A stretch of DNA of 64,000 nucleotides from Actinobacteria bacterium OV450 (GTDB lineage Bacteria; Actinomycetota; Actinomycetes; Streptomycetales; Streptomycetaceae): the NCBI GenBank assembly GCA_001298555.1, contig LJCW01000087.1, positions 36,062 to 100,061 on the forward strand. The letters run 5' to 3'. The translations under genes and the position numbers were made by a program. The notes beneath the pieces were generated by a model that was given only the letters and a program-made list of their open reading frames with translations, was not told the DNA's origin and did no database searches. Each line of letters begins with the position of its first letter. Position 1 is the first letter of the stretch. Below, piece by piece: positions 8,803 to 18,709 of this stretch.

Positions 8803-9834
8803 GTGATCACTTCGCCGCCACGAAGCACGCCGGACAGCGCGATGGAGCGCCCCGACCGGCCCGAGCGACCCCACCGCCGGGCCGAGGTCTCCCCGTACGT
8901 CGACCTCACCCGCGCCGAGTGGAGCGCGCTGCGCGAGCGCACCCCGCTCCCCCTGACGGCCGACGAGGTCGAGCGGCTGCGCGGTCTCGGCGACGTCATC
9001 GACCTCGACGAGGTCCGGGACGTCTACCTCCCGCTCTCCCGCCTCCTCAACCTCTACGTCGGCGCCACCAGCAACCTCCGCGGCACCCTCAACACCTTCC
9101 TCGGCGACGCCGGCAACGGACACGGCGCCCAGCAGGGCACCCCCTTCGTCATAGGGGTCGCCGGGTCCGTCGCCGTCGGCAAGTCCACCGTGGCCCGACT
9201 GCTCCAGGCCCTGCTGGCCCGCTGGCCGGAGCACCCGCGGGTGGAGCTGGTCACCACCGACGGCTTCCTCTACCCGATGAAGGAGCTCCAGCGGCGCGGG
9301 CTGACCTCCCGCAAGGGCTTCCCCGAGTCGTACGACCGGCGCGCGCTCACCCGCTTCGTCGCGGACATCAAGGCGGGCAAGGACGAGGTCAGCGCCCCGG
9401 TCTACTCGCACCTGATCTACGACATCGTCCCCGGCGAGAAGCTCGTCGTACGCCGCCCGGACATCCTGATCGTCGAGGGGCTCAACGTGCTCCAGCCGGC
9501 CCTGCCCGGCAAGGACGGCCGTACGCGCGTCGCGCTCGCCGACTACTTCGACTTCAGCGTGTACGTGGACGCCCGGCCCGAGGACATCGAGCGCTGGTAC
9601 CTCAACCGGTTCCGGAAGCTGCGCGAGACCGCCTTCCAGAATCCTTTCTCCTACTTCCGCAAGTACACCCAGGTCTCCGAGGAGGAGGCCATGGAGTACG
9701 CGCAGACCATGTGGCGCACGATCAACAGGCCCAACCTCCTGGAGAACGTCGCCCCCACCCGCGGCCGCGCGACGCTCGTCGTGCGCAAGGGCCCGGACCA
9801 CAAGGTGCAGAAGCTCAGCCTCCGCAAGCTCTGA
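8803..9834 (+). CDS. coaA: Pantothenate kinase (type I)
   Basis: CoaA phosphorylates pantothenate, the first step of CoA synthesis; AcpS, encoded nearby, consumes CoA. The product (343 aa) has the P-loop [12 protein letters not shown] at residues 118-129, then [23 protein letters not shown] and the C-terminal [10 protein letters not shown] and [12 protein letters not shown] of type I enzymes. I chose GTG at 8803 because GACAAT lies 6 nt before it, as in leaderless transcripts. ATG at 8842 (330 aa) is the alternative and matches the usual length a little better. Neither has a Shine-Dalgarno. It is the only plus-strand gene between 1337 and 35893. Confidence 0.96.
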   Translation: MITSPPRSTPDSAMERPDRPERPHRRAEVSPYVDLTRAEWSALRERTPLPLTADEVERLRGLGDVIDLDEVRDVYLPLSRLLNLYVGATSNLRGTLNTFLGDAGNGHGAQQGTPFVIGVAGSVAVGKSTVARLLQALLARWPEHPRVELVTTDGFLYPMKELQRRGLTSRKGFPESYDRRALTRFVADIKAGKDEVSAPVYSHLIYDIVPGEKLVVRRPDILIVEGLNVLQPALPGKDGRTRVALADYFDFSVYVDARPEDIERWYLNRFRKLRETAFQNPFSYFRKYTQVSEEEAMEYAQTMWRTINRPNLLENVAPTRGRATLVVRKGPDHKVQKLSLRKL

Positions 9835-9858
9835 TCCCCTCGCGGCTGGGGTGCGGCC

Positions 9859-10110
9859 CTGCTGCACCTCCGGCTGATCACCCCGGCCGGCCGGACCGAA
9901 GCCGTCGTCTCGGCCATCGAATCGACGGTCGGCACCACCCGTCCGGTCGTACTGCCGGGGGCCGCCCGCGAACCGCGCGGCGACCTCGTGCTGTGCGACG
10001 TGGCCCGGGAGGCCGGGGACGAGCTGCTGCACGAGCTCCGGGAGCCGGGCGTGGAGCGGGACGGCTCGATCGCCGTCGAGAACATCGACCTGTCGCTGCC
10101 CCGGACGCAG
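9859..10110 (+). pseudogene. Remnant of a DUF389 membrane protein (N-terminal domain only)
   Basis: Immediately after coaA an in-frame stretch reads LLHLRLITPAGRTEAVV, then PVVLPGAAREPRGDLVLCDVAREAGDELL, then ERDGSIAVENIDLSL. This is the N-terminal cytoplasmic domain of the DUF389 family. It has no start codon (it begins at CTG and the preceding frame belongs to coaA), and the sequence then dissolves into GC-rich repeats before any membrane segment. A deletion has evidently removed the start and the whole hydrophobic half. The frame stays open only because of high GC content. About 84 codons are recognisable. Confidence 0.7.
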
Positions 10111-10144
10111 CCCGGGCACGGCCCCGGACGCAGCCCGGGCGCGG
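10099..10144. repeat. 23-bp tandem repeat, two copies
   Basis: Units 10099-10121 and 10122-10144 differ at one position (A/G near the end). A third partial unit follows at 10145-10151. The repeat lies at the breakpoint where the DUF389 remnant stops being recognisable. Confidence 0.85.
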
Positions 10145-10160
10145 CCCCGGGAAATGCGCC

Positions 10161-10196
10161 GGCCCCGTCCTCCCCGGGAGCGGGGGGGGCGGGGCC
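10161..10196. terminator. Convergent terminator between coaA/DUF389 remnant and glmM
   Basis: A long GC stem (GGCCCCG at 10161 pairing with CGGGGCC at 10190-10196, extended by C/G and G-T pairs) lies 29 nt after the glmM stop and after the plus-strand remnant. There is no T run. Confidence 0.5.
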
Positions 10197-10224
10197 GTAC
10201 GCGGTCGGGGGCTGGGGCCCGGTC

Positions 10225-11583
10225 TCAGCCGAGGGCCGACTTCACGACGTCCGCGAGACGCCCGGCGACCGCGCGGGCCTGCTCGATGTCGGCGGCTTCG
10301 ACCATCACCCGTACGAGCGGCTCGGTACCGGACGGACGGAGCAGTACCCGGCCGGTGGTGCCCAGCTCGCGCTCGGCGTCGGCGACGGCCGCGGCCAGCT
10401 CGGCGGAGGTCTTGACCCGGGACTTGTCCACGTCGGGGACGTTGACCAGCACCTGCGGCAGCCGCTGCATGACACCCGCGAGCTCGGCCAGCGAGCGGCC
10501 GGTCGCCGCGACGCGCGCCCCCAGCATCAGGCCGGTGAGCGTGCCGTCGCCGGTGGTGGCGTGGTCGAGGATGATCACGTGCCCGGACTGCTCGCCGCCG
10601 AGCGCGTAGCCGTGCTCCTTCATCGACTCCAGGACGTACCGGTCGCCGACGCCGGTCTGCACGACCTCGATGCCCTCGCCCTCCATGGCCAGCTTGAAGC
10701 CGAGGTTGGACATCACGGTGCCGACGACGGTGTTGCCGCGCAGGGAGCCCGCCTCGCGCATGGCCAGGGCCAGCACGGCCAGGATCTGGTCGCCGTCGAC
10801 CTCGGCGCCCGAGGCGTCCACCGCGAGGCAGCGGTCCGCGTCACCGTCGTGCGCGATGCCGAGGTCGGCGCCGTGCTCGACGACGGCCTGCTTGAGGAGA
10901 CCGAGGTGCGTGGAGCCGCAGCCGTCGTTGATGTTGAGGCCGTCCGGCTCGGCGCCGATGGTGACGACCTCGGCACCCGCCCGGGTGAAGGCCTCGGGCG
11001 AGACGCGGGCGGCCGCTCCGTGCGCCTCGTCCAGGACGATCTTGAGCCCGTCGAGGCGGTTGGGGAGGACCCCGATGAGGTGGGCGACGTACTTGTCGAA
11101 GCCCTCGTCGTAGTCGGAGACGCGGCCGACGCCGGCGCCGGTCGGGCGGTCCCAGGGGGCGCCGGTGCGGTGCTCGTCGTAGACGGCCTCGATGCGGTCC
11201 TCGAGCTCGTCGGCGAGCTTGTGGCCGCCCCGGGCGAAGAACTTGATCCCGTTGTCGGGCATCGCATTGTGGCTGGCCGAGAGCATCACGCCGAGGTCGG
11301 CGCCCAGCGCACCGGTGAGATACGCCACCGCCGGGGTGGGCAGCACACCGACGCGCAGGACGTCCACCCCCGCGCTCGCGAGGCCCGCGACGACTGCGGC
11401 CTCCAGGAATTCGCCGGAGGCACGGGGGTCGCGCCCGACGACCGCGGTCGCCCGGTGGCCCGCGAAGGTGCCCGCCTCGGCGAGTACGTGGGCGGCCGCC
11501 ACGGAGAGACCGAGCGCGAGCTCAGCCGTCAGATCCGCATTGGCGACGCCGCGTACACCGTCCGTCCCGAAGAGTTGTCCCAC
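10225..11583 (-). CDS. glmM: Phosphoglucosamine mutase
   Basis: GlmM (452 aa) converts glucosamine-6-phosphate to glucosamine-1-phosphate, following GlmS on the route to UDP-GlcNAc. Phosphoserine Ser104 is in the motif [14 protein letters not shown], the Mg-binding loop is HDGDADRC, and the phosphate-binding [12 protein letters not shown] is near the C-terminus. Start is GTG at 11583 with a good GGGAGGA site. It is separated from rpsI upstream by the rpsI terminator, so it has its own promoter. Confidence 0.98.
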   Translation of the reverse strand: MGQLFGTDGVRGVANADLTAELALGLSVAAAHVLAEAGTFAGHRATAVVGRDPRASGEFLEAAVVAGLASAGVDVLRVGVLPTPAVAYLTGALGADLGVMLSASHNAMPDNGIKFFARGGHKLADELEDRIEAVYDEHRTGAPWDRPTGAGVGRVSDYDEGFDKYVAHLIGVLPNRLDGLKIVLDEAHGAAARVSPEAFTRAGAEVVTIGAEPDGLNINDGCGSTHLGLLKQAVVEHGADLGIAHDGDADRCLAVDASGAEVDGDQILAVLALAMREAGSLRGNTVVGTVMSNLGFKLAMEGEGIEVVQTGVGDRYVLESMKEHGYALGGEQSGHVIILDHATTGDGTLTGLMLGARVAATGRSLAELAGVMQRLPQVLVNVPDVDKSRVKTSAELAAAVADAERELGTTGRVLLRPSGTEPLVRVMVEAADIEQARAVAGRLADVVKSALG

Positions 11584-11656
11584 CGTTGTCCTCCCGAGTT
11601 CACGCTTCGTTTGTGACCGCTTGTGACATGTATTTGCCGCTTGTGGCGGTAAACGA

Positions 11657-11693
11657 ACCGCCCCGGCAGCACGGAGAGTGCTGCCGGGGCGGT
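11657..11693 (-). terminator. Intrinsic terminator of rplM-rpsI
   Basis: A near-perfect stem of 15-16 bp (ACCGCCCCGGCAGCAC / GTGCTGCCGGGGCGGT) with a 5-nt loop is followed on the minus strand by TCGTTT. It lies 24 nt after the rpsI stop. Confidence 0.85.
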
Positions 11694-11717
11694 TTGTTGC
11701 TGAACAGCAGGCGCAGA

Positions 11718-12233
11718 TTAACGCTTGCTGTACTGCGGAGCCTTACGGGCCTTCTTGAGACCGGCCTTCTTGCGCTCGACCGCACGGTCGTCGCGGGAAA
11801 GGAAGCCGGCCTTCTTCAGCGCCGGGCGGTTGTTGTCGACGTCGGCCTCGTTCAGGGCACGGGCCACGCCGAGGCGCAGGGCGCCGGCCTGACCGGAGAC
11901 GCCGCCACCCGCGATGCGGGCGATGATGTCGTAGCGACCGTCGAGCTCGAGGAGCTTGAACGGCTCGTTGACTTCCTGCTGGTGCACCTTGTTGGGGAAG
12001 TAGTCCTCAAGGGTGCGACCGTTGATCTTCCACTTGCCGGTGCCCGGAACGATCCGGACGCGGGCGATGGCGTTCTTGCGACGGCCCAGGCCGGCGGCCG
12101 GCTGCGGGTCGCCGAAGCGGCCGGCAAGGGACTCGGAGGTGTAGTCGCCCTCGACGACGACCTCAGACTCGGTGGTGTACTCCTCGACGCCCTCGAACTC
12201 TTCGACGGGGGTCTCGGCGGTGGTCTCGGCCAC
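11718..12233 (-). CDS. rpsI: 30S ribosomal protein S9
   Basis: S9 (171 aa) binds the 30S head. Its C-terminal tail, here [12 protein letters not shown], reaches the P-site tRNA anticodon. The core begins at [12 protein letters not shown]. About 45 residues before it form an acidic Glu/Thr-rich extension that makes the protein longer than the usual ~130 aa, as is common in Streptomyces. GTG at 12233 has a GAGGAG site. It follows rplM by 42 nt. Confidence 0.99.
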   Translation of the reverse strand: MAETTAETPVEEFEGVEEYTTESEVVVEGDYTSESLAGRFGDPQPAAGLGRRKNAIARVRIVPGTGKWKINGRTLEDYFPNKVHQQEVNEPFKLLELDGRYDIIARIAGGGVSGQAGALRLGVARALNEADVDNNRPALKKAGFLSRDDRAVERKKAGLKKARKAPQYSKR

Positions 12234-12275
12234 GATGCTCCTCAGAATTTTCTACGTCTTAGGGGGTGGCCGGAA

Positions 12276-12719
12276 CTACTGCGCGACCTGGGTGATCTCG
12301 AACGGCACCGGCTGCTGGGCAGCGTGGGGGTGCTGGTCGCCCGAGTAGACCTTCAGCTTCGAGAGCATCTGACGGCCCAGGGTGTTCTTGGGGAGCATGC
12401 CCTTGACGGCCTTCTCGACGGCCTTCTCCGGGTTGTTCGCCAGGAGGTCGTCGTAGCGCACGGAGCGGAGACCGCCCGGGAAGCCGGAGTGGCGGTACGC
12501 CATCTTCTGGGACGCCTTGTTGCCGGACAGGTGCACCTTGTCGGCATTGATGATGACGACGAAGTCACCCATGTCCATGTGAGGCGCATAGGTCGGCTTG
12601 TGCTTGCCCCGCAGGAGGGCAGCGGCCTGGGTCGCCAGACGGCCGAGGACAACGTCCTGGGCGTCGATGACGAGCCACTGGCGCGAGATGTCGCCGGGCT
12701 TGGGGCTGAACGTACGCAC
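12276..12719 (-). CDS. rplM: 50S ribosomal protein L13
   Basis: L13 (147 aa) is an early 23S rRNA assembly protein. Family segments [32 protein letters not shown] and [15 protein letters not shown] are all present. Start is GTG at 12719. It is the first gene of the rplM-rpsI operon, behind a leader of about 200 nt that contains a strong hairpin and a TTGACC/TATCCT promoter. Confidence 0.99.
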   Translation of the reverse strand: MRTFSPKPGDISRQWLVIDAQDVVLGRLATQAAALLRGKHKPTYAPHMDMGDFVVIINADKVHLSGNKASQKMAYRHSGFPGGLRSVRYDDLLANNPEKAVEKAVKGMLPKNTLGRQMLSKLKVYSGDQHPHAAQQPVPFEITQVAQ

Positions 12720-12815
12720 GCGTATGCCTTCGCTTCTTCAGTGGTGGTATCCCAGGGGCGCAAGCCCCACGGGAAGGTCCTGACAGGGTCACCACGGACG
12801 ATCACGACAGCCCTC

Positions 12816-12845
12816 GTTCACATCGGGGACGCAACCCGTGTGAAC
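12816..12845 (-). promoter_or_regulatory. Hairpin in the rplM-rpsI leader
   Basis: Inverted repeat GTTCACA-x-GGG / CCC-x-TGTGAAC with a short loop lies about 97 nt upstream of the rplM start and within its predicted leader. L13 operons are autoregulated through leader RNA in other bacteria, so this is a candidate site. Confidence 0.5.
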
Positions 12846-12924
12846 CGCTGGTCATCGGTCCGGTGGACCGGCGTAAGGCCCTTTCACGTGAGAATGAGAA
12901 AGCCAATACGCATAACAAACCAGC

Positions 12925-12954
12925 AGGATACCCAAGCAGACCCGTACGGGTCAA
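12925..12954 (-). promoter_or_regulatory. Promoter of rplM-rpsI
   Basis: The -35 element TTGACC (12949-12954), an 18-nt spacer and the -10 element TATCCT (12925-12930) are a good match for sigma HrdB. The -35 overlaps the stop end of the upstream membrane-protein gene. Confidence 0.75.
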
Positions 12955-14249
12955 AACGCGGTCCGCGATGCCGATTCTGCTGGCGTCGCGGCGCACTCCG
13001 GTTCGGTCCTGGGTGGGGACCCCGTAGTTGTTACGGGCTCCAGAATAACCCGACCGGAGAGCAGTGCACGACGCGCCAGCATGATCGCCAGTCCGCACAG
13101 GGTGGCGCAGTCCTTGAAGGCGCGCCGCTTGTGCGCCAGCTCGGAGGGCCACGGCACCAGCGCCACCTGGGGCGTCAGGGCCAGCCAGAACCAGGGCGAG
13201 CGGGGCATCGAGCCCGGCCGCACCGCCGAGGCCAGCAGCAGCGGAAGCACCACCAGCAGGTAGTGGTCGAAGGACGGCCGCGAGACCAGGAATGCGGCGA
13301 GCATCACCATGCAGGCGGTCTCCGCGAGCCGCAGCTCTCCCCCGTCCGCGTCCCCCGGGCCGTCCGTACGCCGCCACCGCCGCCACGCGGCGACCAGTCC
13401 GCCCAGCGCCCCCGCCCCCGCGAGCAGCACCGCGACGGGCTCCGGCACCCCCAGCCGCGGCAGCACCGCGATCGGCGAGGCGTCCCAGGGCAGCGCGTAC
13501 GCGTCCTGCCCCTGGAGCAGGAACGGCAGCGTCTTGGTGACGAACAGCGTCGGGCTCGGCATCATCAGCGCCCCGAGCAGGGAGAGGCCGAGCGGCACCA
13601 GCACGGCCACGGCCAGTCCCCGCCACCGCCGGGCCAGTACGAAGAGCAGCCCGATCGGCACCAGCATGGGCTTGCAGGCGATGGCCAGCCCCACCACCAG
13701 CCCCGCCGCGACCCAGGACCGCCGGTGCGCGAACAGCAGCGCCACGGGCAGCGCCGCCGCCGAGATGGCGGTCCAGTTGCCGATCAGCACGAGGTTCACG
13801 TAGGGCTTGTAGGCCAGGGCCAGCGCGGCGAACCCGCCGACCGCGAACCGGGAGCGCGCCGGCACCGAGAACAGCCGCAGCGCGGCCCACCAGCCGACGG
13901 CCAGCAGGGCGGACATCGCCAGGGGGAGCACCCAGCGCAGCACCGGCTGCGGCAGCAGCGCCTCGGGCACGGCCATGATCACGGCGCTCGGCAGGTAGAG
14001 GAACCGCTTGTCCTCGTACGGGGACCCGCCCTCCAGCAGCGTCTGCGCGGCCTTGACCACGAAGGCGTTGTCCGAGCCCCAGTTCTCCCGCAGGCTGGTG
14101 GAGACCGCGATGCCGAGCACCACGGCCAGCGCGACCGCGTGCCAGGGCCCGGACGCCGGCCGCAGCAGCCAGTCCACCGGCCGGTGCCGGGCCGAGGGAC
14201 CCCGTACGGTGTCCCGTCCCCTGAGCCAGTCGCCAGGCCGCAGCCGCAC
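12951..14249 (-). CDS. GT87-like polytopic membrane protein (probable glycosyltransferase)
   Basis: This 432-aa protein has about ten hydrophobic segments. It resembles the GT87/DUF2029 group of polyprenyl-phosphate-sugar-dependent membrane glycosyltransferases. In the first extracytoplasmic loop it has ENWGSDNAFVVKAAQTLLEGGSPYED, where members carry an acidic catalytic residue, and later SYKP-like YKPYVNLVLIGNW and ACKPMLVP motifs. The acceptor is unknown. GTG at 14249 follows GGGAGG. It ends right at the rplM promoter and lies downstream of the ABC-F gene. Confidence 0.7.
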   Translation of the reverse strand: MRLRPGDWLRGRDTVRGPSARHRPVDWLLRPASGPWHAVALAVVLGIAVSTSLRENWGSDNAFVVKAAQTLLEGGSPYEDKRFLYLPSAVIMAVPEALLPQPVLRWVLPLAMSALLAVGWWAALRLFSVPARSRFAVGGFAALALAYKPYVNLVLIGNWTAISAAALPVALLFAHRRSWVAAGLVVGLAIACKPMLVPIGLLFVLARRWRGLAVAVLVPLGLSLLGALMMPSPTLFVTKTLPFLLQGQDAYALPWDASPIAVLPRLGVPEPVAVLLAGAGALGGLVAAWRRWRRTDGPGDADGGELRLAETACMVMLAAFLVSRPSFDHYLLVVLPLLLASAVRPGSMPRSPWFWLALTPQVALVPWPSELAHKRRAFKDCATLCGLAIMLARRALLSGRVILEPVTTTGSPPRTEPECAATPAESASRTAF

Positions 14250-14325
14250 AACGCCTCCCGATCACCGCTCGGGGGCGGTCCCCCCAGCGCTTCCGCTCGA
14301 CCCTACGACCGAGGGCCGAAGACCG

Positions 14326-15954
14326 TCAGCGCTTCCGCTCGACCCTGCGTTCGTCCCACACGGGTTCCTGAGTCTCTCGTACGACACCGTCCGAGCCGAA
14401 GACCAGGAAACGGTCGAATGTCCGCGCGAACCACCGGTCGTGCGTGACGCACAGCACAGTGCCCTCGTACGACTCCAGGCCCTCCTGGAGCGCCTCCGCG
14501 GACTCCAGGTCCAGGTTGTCCGTCGGCTCGTCCAGCAGCAGCGCCGTGGTGCCGGCCAGCTCCAGCAGCAGGATCTGGAACCGCGCCTGCTGGCCGCCCG
14601 ACAGCTTCTCGAACGGCTGGTCGCCCTGGCGCTCCAGCTCGTAGCGGCGCAGCACGGACATCGCCGCGCCCCGGTCCTTGGCGCACTCGGACCACAGGAT
14701 GTCGACGAGGGTCCGCCCGAACAGTTCCGGGTGGGCGTGGGTCTGCGCGAAGTGGCCGGGGACCACGCGCGCGCCCAGCTTCCAGGTGCCCGTGTGCTTG
14801 ACGTCCTCGCCGGCCAGCAGCCGCAGGAAGTGCGACTTGCCGGAGCCGTTGGAACCGAGGACGCCGACCCGCTCCCCGTAGAAGACCTCCAGCGAGAACG
14901 GCTTCATCAGGCCGGTCAGCTCCAGGTTCTCCACGGTCAGCGCCCGCACGCCGGTCCGCCCGCCCTTGAGCCGCATCCGGATCTCCTGCTCGCGCGGCGG
15001 CTCCGGCGGCGGACCGGCCTCCTCGAACTTCCTCAGCCGGGTCTGCGCGGCCGCGTACCGGGAGGCCATCTCGTGGCTGACCGCGGCCGCCTGCCGCAGC
15101 GTGACGACCAGCTTCTTCAGCTGGGCGTGCTTCTCCTCCCAGCGCTTCTTCAGCTCCTCGAAGCGGGCGAAGCGCTCGCGCCGGGCCTCGTGGAAGGTGT
15201 CGAAGCCACCGCCGTGCACCCAGACGTCGGAGCCGTCCGGGCCGGGTTCCACCGCCACGATCTTCTGCGCGGCCCGCGACAGCAGCTCCCGGTCGTGGCT
15301 GATGAACAGCACCGTCTTGCGGGTGGCCCGCAGCTGCTCCTCCAGCCACCGCTTGCCGGGGACGTCCAGGTAGTTGTCGGGCTCGTCGAGCAGGAGCACC
15401 TCGTCCGGCCCGCGCAGCAGCGCCTCCAGGACGAGCCGCTTCTGCTCACCGCCGGAGAGCGTGCGCACCTCGCGGAACTGCGCCTTGTCGTACGGGATGG
15501 CCAGCGCGGCCATGGTGCAGACGTCCCACAGGGTCTCCGCCTCGTACCCCTGGACGTCCGCCCAGTCGCTGAGCGCCTGCGCGTACGCCATCTGCGCGGC
15601 CTCGTCGTCCACCGTCATGATCAGGCGCTCGGCGTGGTCGACGGCCTTGGCGGCCTCCCGGATCCGCGGCTGGGCCACGGACACCAGCAGGTCCCGGACC
15701 GTGGTCTCGTCCCGTACGGAGCCCACGAACTGCGACATCACGCCGAGGCCGCCGCTGACGGCGACCGAGCCGCCGTGCGGCTGGAGCTCGCCGGAGATCA
15801 GTTTCAGCAACGTGGTCTTGCCGGCCCCGTTCGCCCCGACCAGGGCGACGACCGACCCCTCCCCCACGCGGAAGGAGACGTCGGGGAGCAGGACCCGCCC
15901 GTCGGGAAGGTAGTACTCCAGGTGGCTGGCTTCGAGATGTCCCATGCCGGGCAT
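14326..15954 (-). CDS. ABC-F family ATPase
   Basis: This 542-aa protein has two fused ABC nucleotide-binding domains and no membrane segments, the plan of ABC-F translation factors and ribosome-protection proteins. Domain 1 has GANGAGKTT, LSGGEQKR and LLLDEPDNYLD. Domain 2 has GSNGSGKSH, LSGGQQARF and LLLDEPTDNLD. A charged linker of about 100 residues (from ELKKRWEEKHAQLKKL) lies between them. Placement among ribosomal-protein genes fits a ribosome-linked role, but antibiotic protection cannot be inferred. ATG at 15945 (MGHLEASHLEYY) is an alternative start three codons in. Confidence 0.9.
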   Translation of the reverse strand: MPGMGHLEASHLEYYLPDGRVLLPDVSFRVGEGSVVALVGANGAGKTTLLKLISGELQPHGGSVAVSGGLGVMSQFVGSVRDETTVRDLLVSVAQPRIREAAKAVDHAERLIMTVDDEAAQMAYAQALSDWADVQGYEAETLWDVCTMAALAIPYDKAQFREVRTLSGGEQKRLVLEALLRGPDEVLLLDEPDNYLDVPGKRWLEEQLRATRKTVLFISHDRELLSRAAQKIVAVEPGPDGSDVWVHGGGFDTFHEARRERFARFEELKKRWEEKHAQLKKLVVTLRQAAAVSHEMASRYAAAQTRLRKFEEAGPPPEPPREQEIRMRLKGGRTGVRALTVENLELTGLMKPFSLEVFYGERVGVLGSNGSGKSHFLRLLAGEDVKHTGTWKLGARVVPGHFAQTHAHPELFGRTLVDILWSECAKDRGAAMSVLRRYELERQGDQPFEKLSGGQQARFQILLLELAGTTALLLDEPTDNLDLESAEALQEGLESYEGTVLCVTHDRWFARTFDRFLVFGSDGVVRETQEPVWDERRVERKR

Positions 15955-15998
15955 TGTCCAGGCCCGGCGCCCGTCGGCCCAAACGGATTAGCGCGCGG

Positions 15999-16850
15999 TC
16001 AGCAGCAGCCCTTGCCGGGCAGGGTGCGCATGTTCCGCGCCTCCTTGCTGCGGGCGGCCAGCAGCTCGTCCGCCGGGTAGCCGACCTCCTCCAGGGTGAG
16101 CCCGTGCGGCTTCACGACGTGCACCGAGGAGTCCCGTACGGCGGCCCGCAGGACCTTCCCGGGCCAGTCGGTCGGCCGGTGCCCGTCGCCGACGTGGAGC
16201 AGGGCGCCGACCAGCGACCGGACCATGTTGTGGCAGAAGGCGTCGGCGCGGACGGTGGCGGTCACGATCCCGTCCTCGGCGCGCTCCCAGCTGAGCTGCT
16301 GGAGGGTGCGGATGGTCGTGGCGCCCTCGCGCTTCTTGCAGTACGCGGCGAAGTCGTGCTCGCCGAGCAGCGGGGCGGCGGCCTCGTTCATGGCGTCCAC
16401 GTCCAGCGGCCACTGGTGCCACAGCACGTGCCCGCGGCGCAGCGGGTCGACGCCGCCCTGGTGGTCGCCGACGCGGTAGGCGTAGCGGCGCCAGACGGCG
16501 GAGAAGCGGGCGTTGAAGCCCTCCGGGGCCTCGGCGGCCCTCCACACGCGGACGTCGTGCGGGAGGCGCCCGGCGAGGCGGCGCAGCAGCTTGTCGTGGT
16601 GCTCGGCCCACACCTCCTCGGCGATGTCGAACTGGGCCACCTGCCCGCGGGCGTGCACGCCCGCGTCGGTCCGCCCGGCGACGGTCAGCTCGACCGGGTA
16701 CGGCAGGCGCATCACGGTCTGCAGGGCGGACTCCAGCTCGCCCTGCACGGTCCGCAGCGTCCGCTGCTTCGCCCAGCCGGAGAAGTCCTTGCCGTCGTAC
16801 GACAGGTCCAGCCGTACCCGGACGTGCCCGGGCTCCACCTCGTCACTCAC
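15999..16850 (-). CDS. truA: tRNA pseudouridine synthase A (positions 38-40)
   Basis: TruA (283 aa) isomerises uridines 38-40 in tRNA anticodon arms. Catalytic Asp is in [15 protein letters not shown], and the N-terminus [16 protein letters not shown] and [16 protein letters not shown] are family blocks. The tail ends KGCC with two adjacent cysteines, an unremarkable lineage extension. It follows rplQ, as is common downstream of the alpha operon. Confidence 0.97.
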   Translation of the reverse strand: MSDEVEPGHVRVRLDLSYDGKDFSGWAKQRTLRTVQGELESALQTVMRLPYPVELTVAGRTDAGVHARGQVAQFDIAEEVWAEHHDKLLRRLAGRLPHDVRVWRAAEAPEGFNARFSAVWRRYAYRVGDHQGGVDPLRRGHVLWHQWPLDVDAMNEAAAPLLGEHDFAAYCKKREGATTIRTLQQLSWERAEDGIVTATVRADAFCHNMVRSLVGALLHVGDGHRPTDWPGKVLRAAVRDSSVHVVKPHGLTLEEVGYPADELLAARSKEARNMRTLPGKGCC

Positions 16851-16890
16851 GTGACAGATCCTCTCAGCTGCGTCTTTTGAACGAATGCAG

Positions 16891-16923
16891 AACGGGCCCG
16901 CCCCGGGAAGGGGCGGGCCCGTT
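16891..16923 (-). terminator. Hairpin between rplQ and truA
   Basis: A 14-bp perfect GC stem (AACGGGCCCGCCCC / GGGGCGGGCCCGTT) with a 5-nt loop lies 37 nt after the rplQ stop. The following sequence CTGCATTCG is not a T run, so partial termination before truA is likely. Confidence 0.6.
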
Positions 16924-16959
16924 CAGAGCCGATCAAGCAAGCTCGATCCCGGAGCGGGA

Positions 16960-17427
16960 TCAGGCCTCCTTGGTCTCCTCGGCGGCGGGAGCCTCGGCCA
17001 CGGCCTCGGCGTCCTTGGCGGCGCGCTTGGTGGCGGCCTCGGCCTCACCAGTGGCCTGCTGGGCGACCGTGAGGGCCTCGACCAGCTCGATCACGGCCAT
17101 CGGGGCGTTGTCGCCACGACGGTTGCCGATCTTGGTGATGCGCGTGTAACCACCGGGGCGGTTCTCGTAGCGCGGGGCGATCTCGGTGAACAGCGTGTGC
17201 ACGATGCTCTTGTCCGTGATCGTCTGCAGCACCAGGCGACGGTTGTGGATGTCGCCCTTCTTGGCCTTGGTGACCAGACGCTCGGCGTAGGGACGCAGGC
17301 GGCGGGCCTTGGCCTCGGTGGTGGTGATGCGGCCGTGCTCGAAGAGCGCCTTCGCGAGGTTCGCGAGAAGGTGCTTCTCGTGCGCGGCGGAGCCGCCCAG
17401 ACGGGCACCCTTTGCGGGACGCGGCAT
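16960..17427 (-). CDS. rplQ: 50S ribosomal protein L17
   Basis: L17 (155 aa) sits near the peptide exit tunnel. The core [20 protein letters not shown] through [19 protein letters not shown] is conserved. The last ~35 residues are an Ala/Glu/Lys-rich tail typical of actinobacteria. The gap to rpoA upstream is 84 nt, and this is the last ribosomal-protein gene of the alpha operon. Confidence 0.99.
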   Translation of the reverse strand: MPRPAKGARLGGSAAHEKHLLANLAKALFEHGRITTTEAKARRLRPYAERLVTKAKKGDIHNRRLVLQTITDKSIVHTLFTEIAPRYENRPGGYTRITKIGNRRGDNAPMAVIELVEALTVAQQATGEAEAATKRAAKDAEAVAEAPAAEETKEA

Positions 17428-17511
17428 GGTGTTACTCCTTCATATCTGCACCGGCCGTGTCAGGTACCGGTGTCAGTTCCCCCGGGGCGGCCGCCCCGGG
17501 AAAGTCTCTTC

Positions 17512-18534
17512 TCAGTACTGCTCGGTCTCGACGAAACCGGCGTCCGCGTCGTCGTCGGCGCCGAAGGCGTCGGCGGCGGCGGTCGGGTCGAATCCGGGCG
17601 GGCTGTCCTTGAGGGCCAGGCCCATGCCGGCCAGCTTCGCCTTGACCTCGTCGATCGACTTCGCACCGAAGTTGCGGATGTCGAGCAGGTCGGCCTCGGA
17701 GCGGGCGACGAGCTCACCCACGGAGTGGATGCCCTCGCGCTTGAGGCAGTTGTACGACCGGACGGTGAGCTCGAGCTCCTCGATCGGCAGCGCCAGGTCG
17801 GCGGCCAGGGCGGCGTCCGTCGGGGACGGGCCCATGTCGATGCCCTCGGCGTCGATGTTGAGCTCGCGCGCCAGACCGAACAGCTCGACCAGGGTCTTGC
17901 CGGCGGACGCCATGGCGTCGCGCGGGCGCATGGCCTGCTTGGTCTCGACGTCGACGATCAGCTTGTCGAAGTCGGTGCGCTGCTCGACTCGGGTCGCCTC
18001 GACCTTGTAGGTGACCTTGAGGACCGGGCTGTAGATGGAGTCGACCGGGATGCGGCCGATCTCCTGGCCCAGCTGCTTGTTCTGGACGGCGGAGACGTAG
18101 CCGCGACCGCGCTCGACGGTCAGCTCCATCTCCAGCTTGCCCTTGCCGTTGAGCGTGGCGAGGACCAGGTCCGGGTTGTGCACCTCGACACCGGCCGGGG
18201 GCGCGATGTCGGCAGCGGTGACCAGGCCGGGACCCTGCTTGCGCAGGTACATCACGACCGGCTCGTCGTGCTCCGAGGAGACGACCAGCTGCTTGATGTT
18301 GAGGATGATGTCGGTGACGTCTTCCTTGACACCGGGCACGGTGGTGAACTCGTGCAGGACGCCGTCCACGCGGATGCTGGTGACAGCGGCACCCGGGATC
18401 GAGGACAGGAGCGTGCGGCGCAGCGAGTTGCCGAGGGTGTAGCCGAAGCCCGGCTCCAGCGGCTCGATCACGAACCGCGAGCGGTACTCGTCGACGACCT
18501 CTTCGGTCAGCGAAGGACGCTGAGCGATAAGCAT
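17512..18534 (-). CDS. rpoA: RNA polymerase alpha subunit
   Basis: RpoA (340 aa) nucleates RNA polymerase assembly through its N-terminal domain (about 1-230, with [29 protein letters not shown]). It contacts upstream promoter DNA and activators through its C-terminal domain (about 250-320, with [17 protein letters not shown] and [16 protein letters not shown]). An acidic tail follows. The 186-nt gap to rpsK is unusually long for this operon and holds two strong hairpins. Confidence 0.99.
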   Translation of the reverse strand: MLIAQRPSLTEEVVDEYRSRFVIEPLEPGFGYTLGNSLRRTLLSSIPGAAVTSIRVDGVLHEFTTVPGVKEDVTDIILNIKQLVVSSEHDEPVVMYLRKQGPGLVTAADIAPPAGVEVHNPDLVLATLNGKGKLEMELTVERGRGYVSAVQNKQLGQEIGRIPVDSIYSPVLKVTYKVEATRVEQRTDFDKLIVDVETKQAMRPRDAMASAGKTLVELFGLARELNIDAEGIDMGPSPTDAALAADLALPIEELELTVRSYNCLKREGIHSVGELVARSEADLLDIRNFGAKSIDEVKAKLAGMGLALKDSPPGFDPTAAADAFGADDDADAGFVETEQY

Positions 18535-18603
18535 GTGTGTTCCTTCAGTCGTGGACGCCCACTATTTGACGCCCGACGGGAAAAGCCAGGTACTGCAAGG
18601 GTA

Positions 18604-18709
18604 CGGGCGGCACGTCCCCCCGAAGGGGTTCGTACCGCCCGGACACTCAAAGACGCACAGGTGCGTCCGCTGCGTCAGACGCGGCCTTTCGCTTCGACGA
18701 AGCGAAAGG
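18604..18709 (-). promoter_or_regulatory. Two hairpins in the rpsK-rpoA spacer
   Basis: The first hairpin in transcription order is a perfect 10-bp stem, CCTTTCGCTT / AAGCGAAAGG, with a 5-nt loop (18685-18709). The second pairs CGGGCGG with CCGCCCG around a C-rich interior (about 18604-18639). Neither is followed by a T run. They may be processing or partial termination sites that set rpoA level relative to S11. Confidence 0.55.

Noticed and set aside
6564..8999. Long minus-strand frame across glmS and the coaA spacer
   Set aside because: Out of frame with GlmS for most of its length. Only the segment near 8485-8640 has any protein-like texture, and it has no start or stop of its own.
10099..10151. 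CRISPR-like repeat
   Set aside because: Directly abutting 23-bp units without spacers; a simple tandem duplication.
9988..11616. 542-codon plus-strand ORF after coaA
   Set aside because: Only its first ~40 codons belong to the DUF389 remnant; the rest is antisense to glmM.
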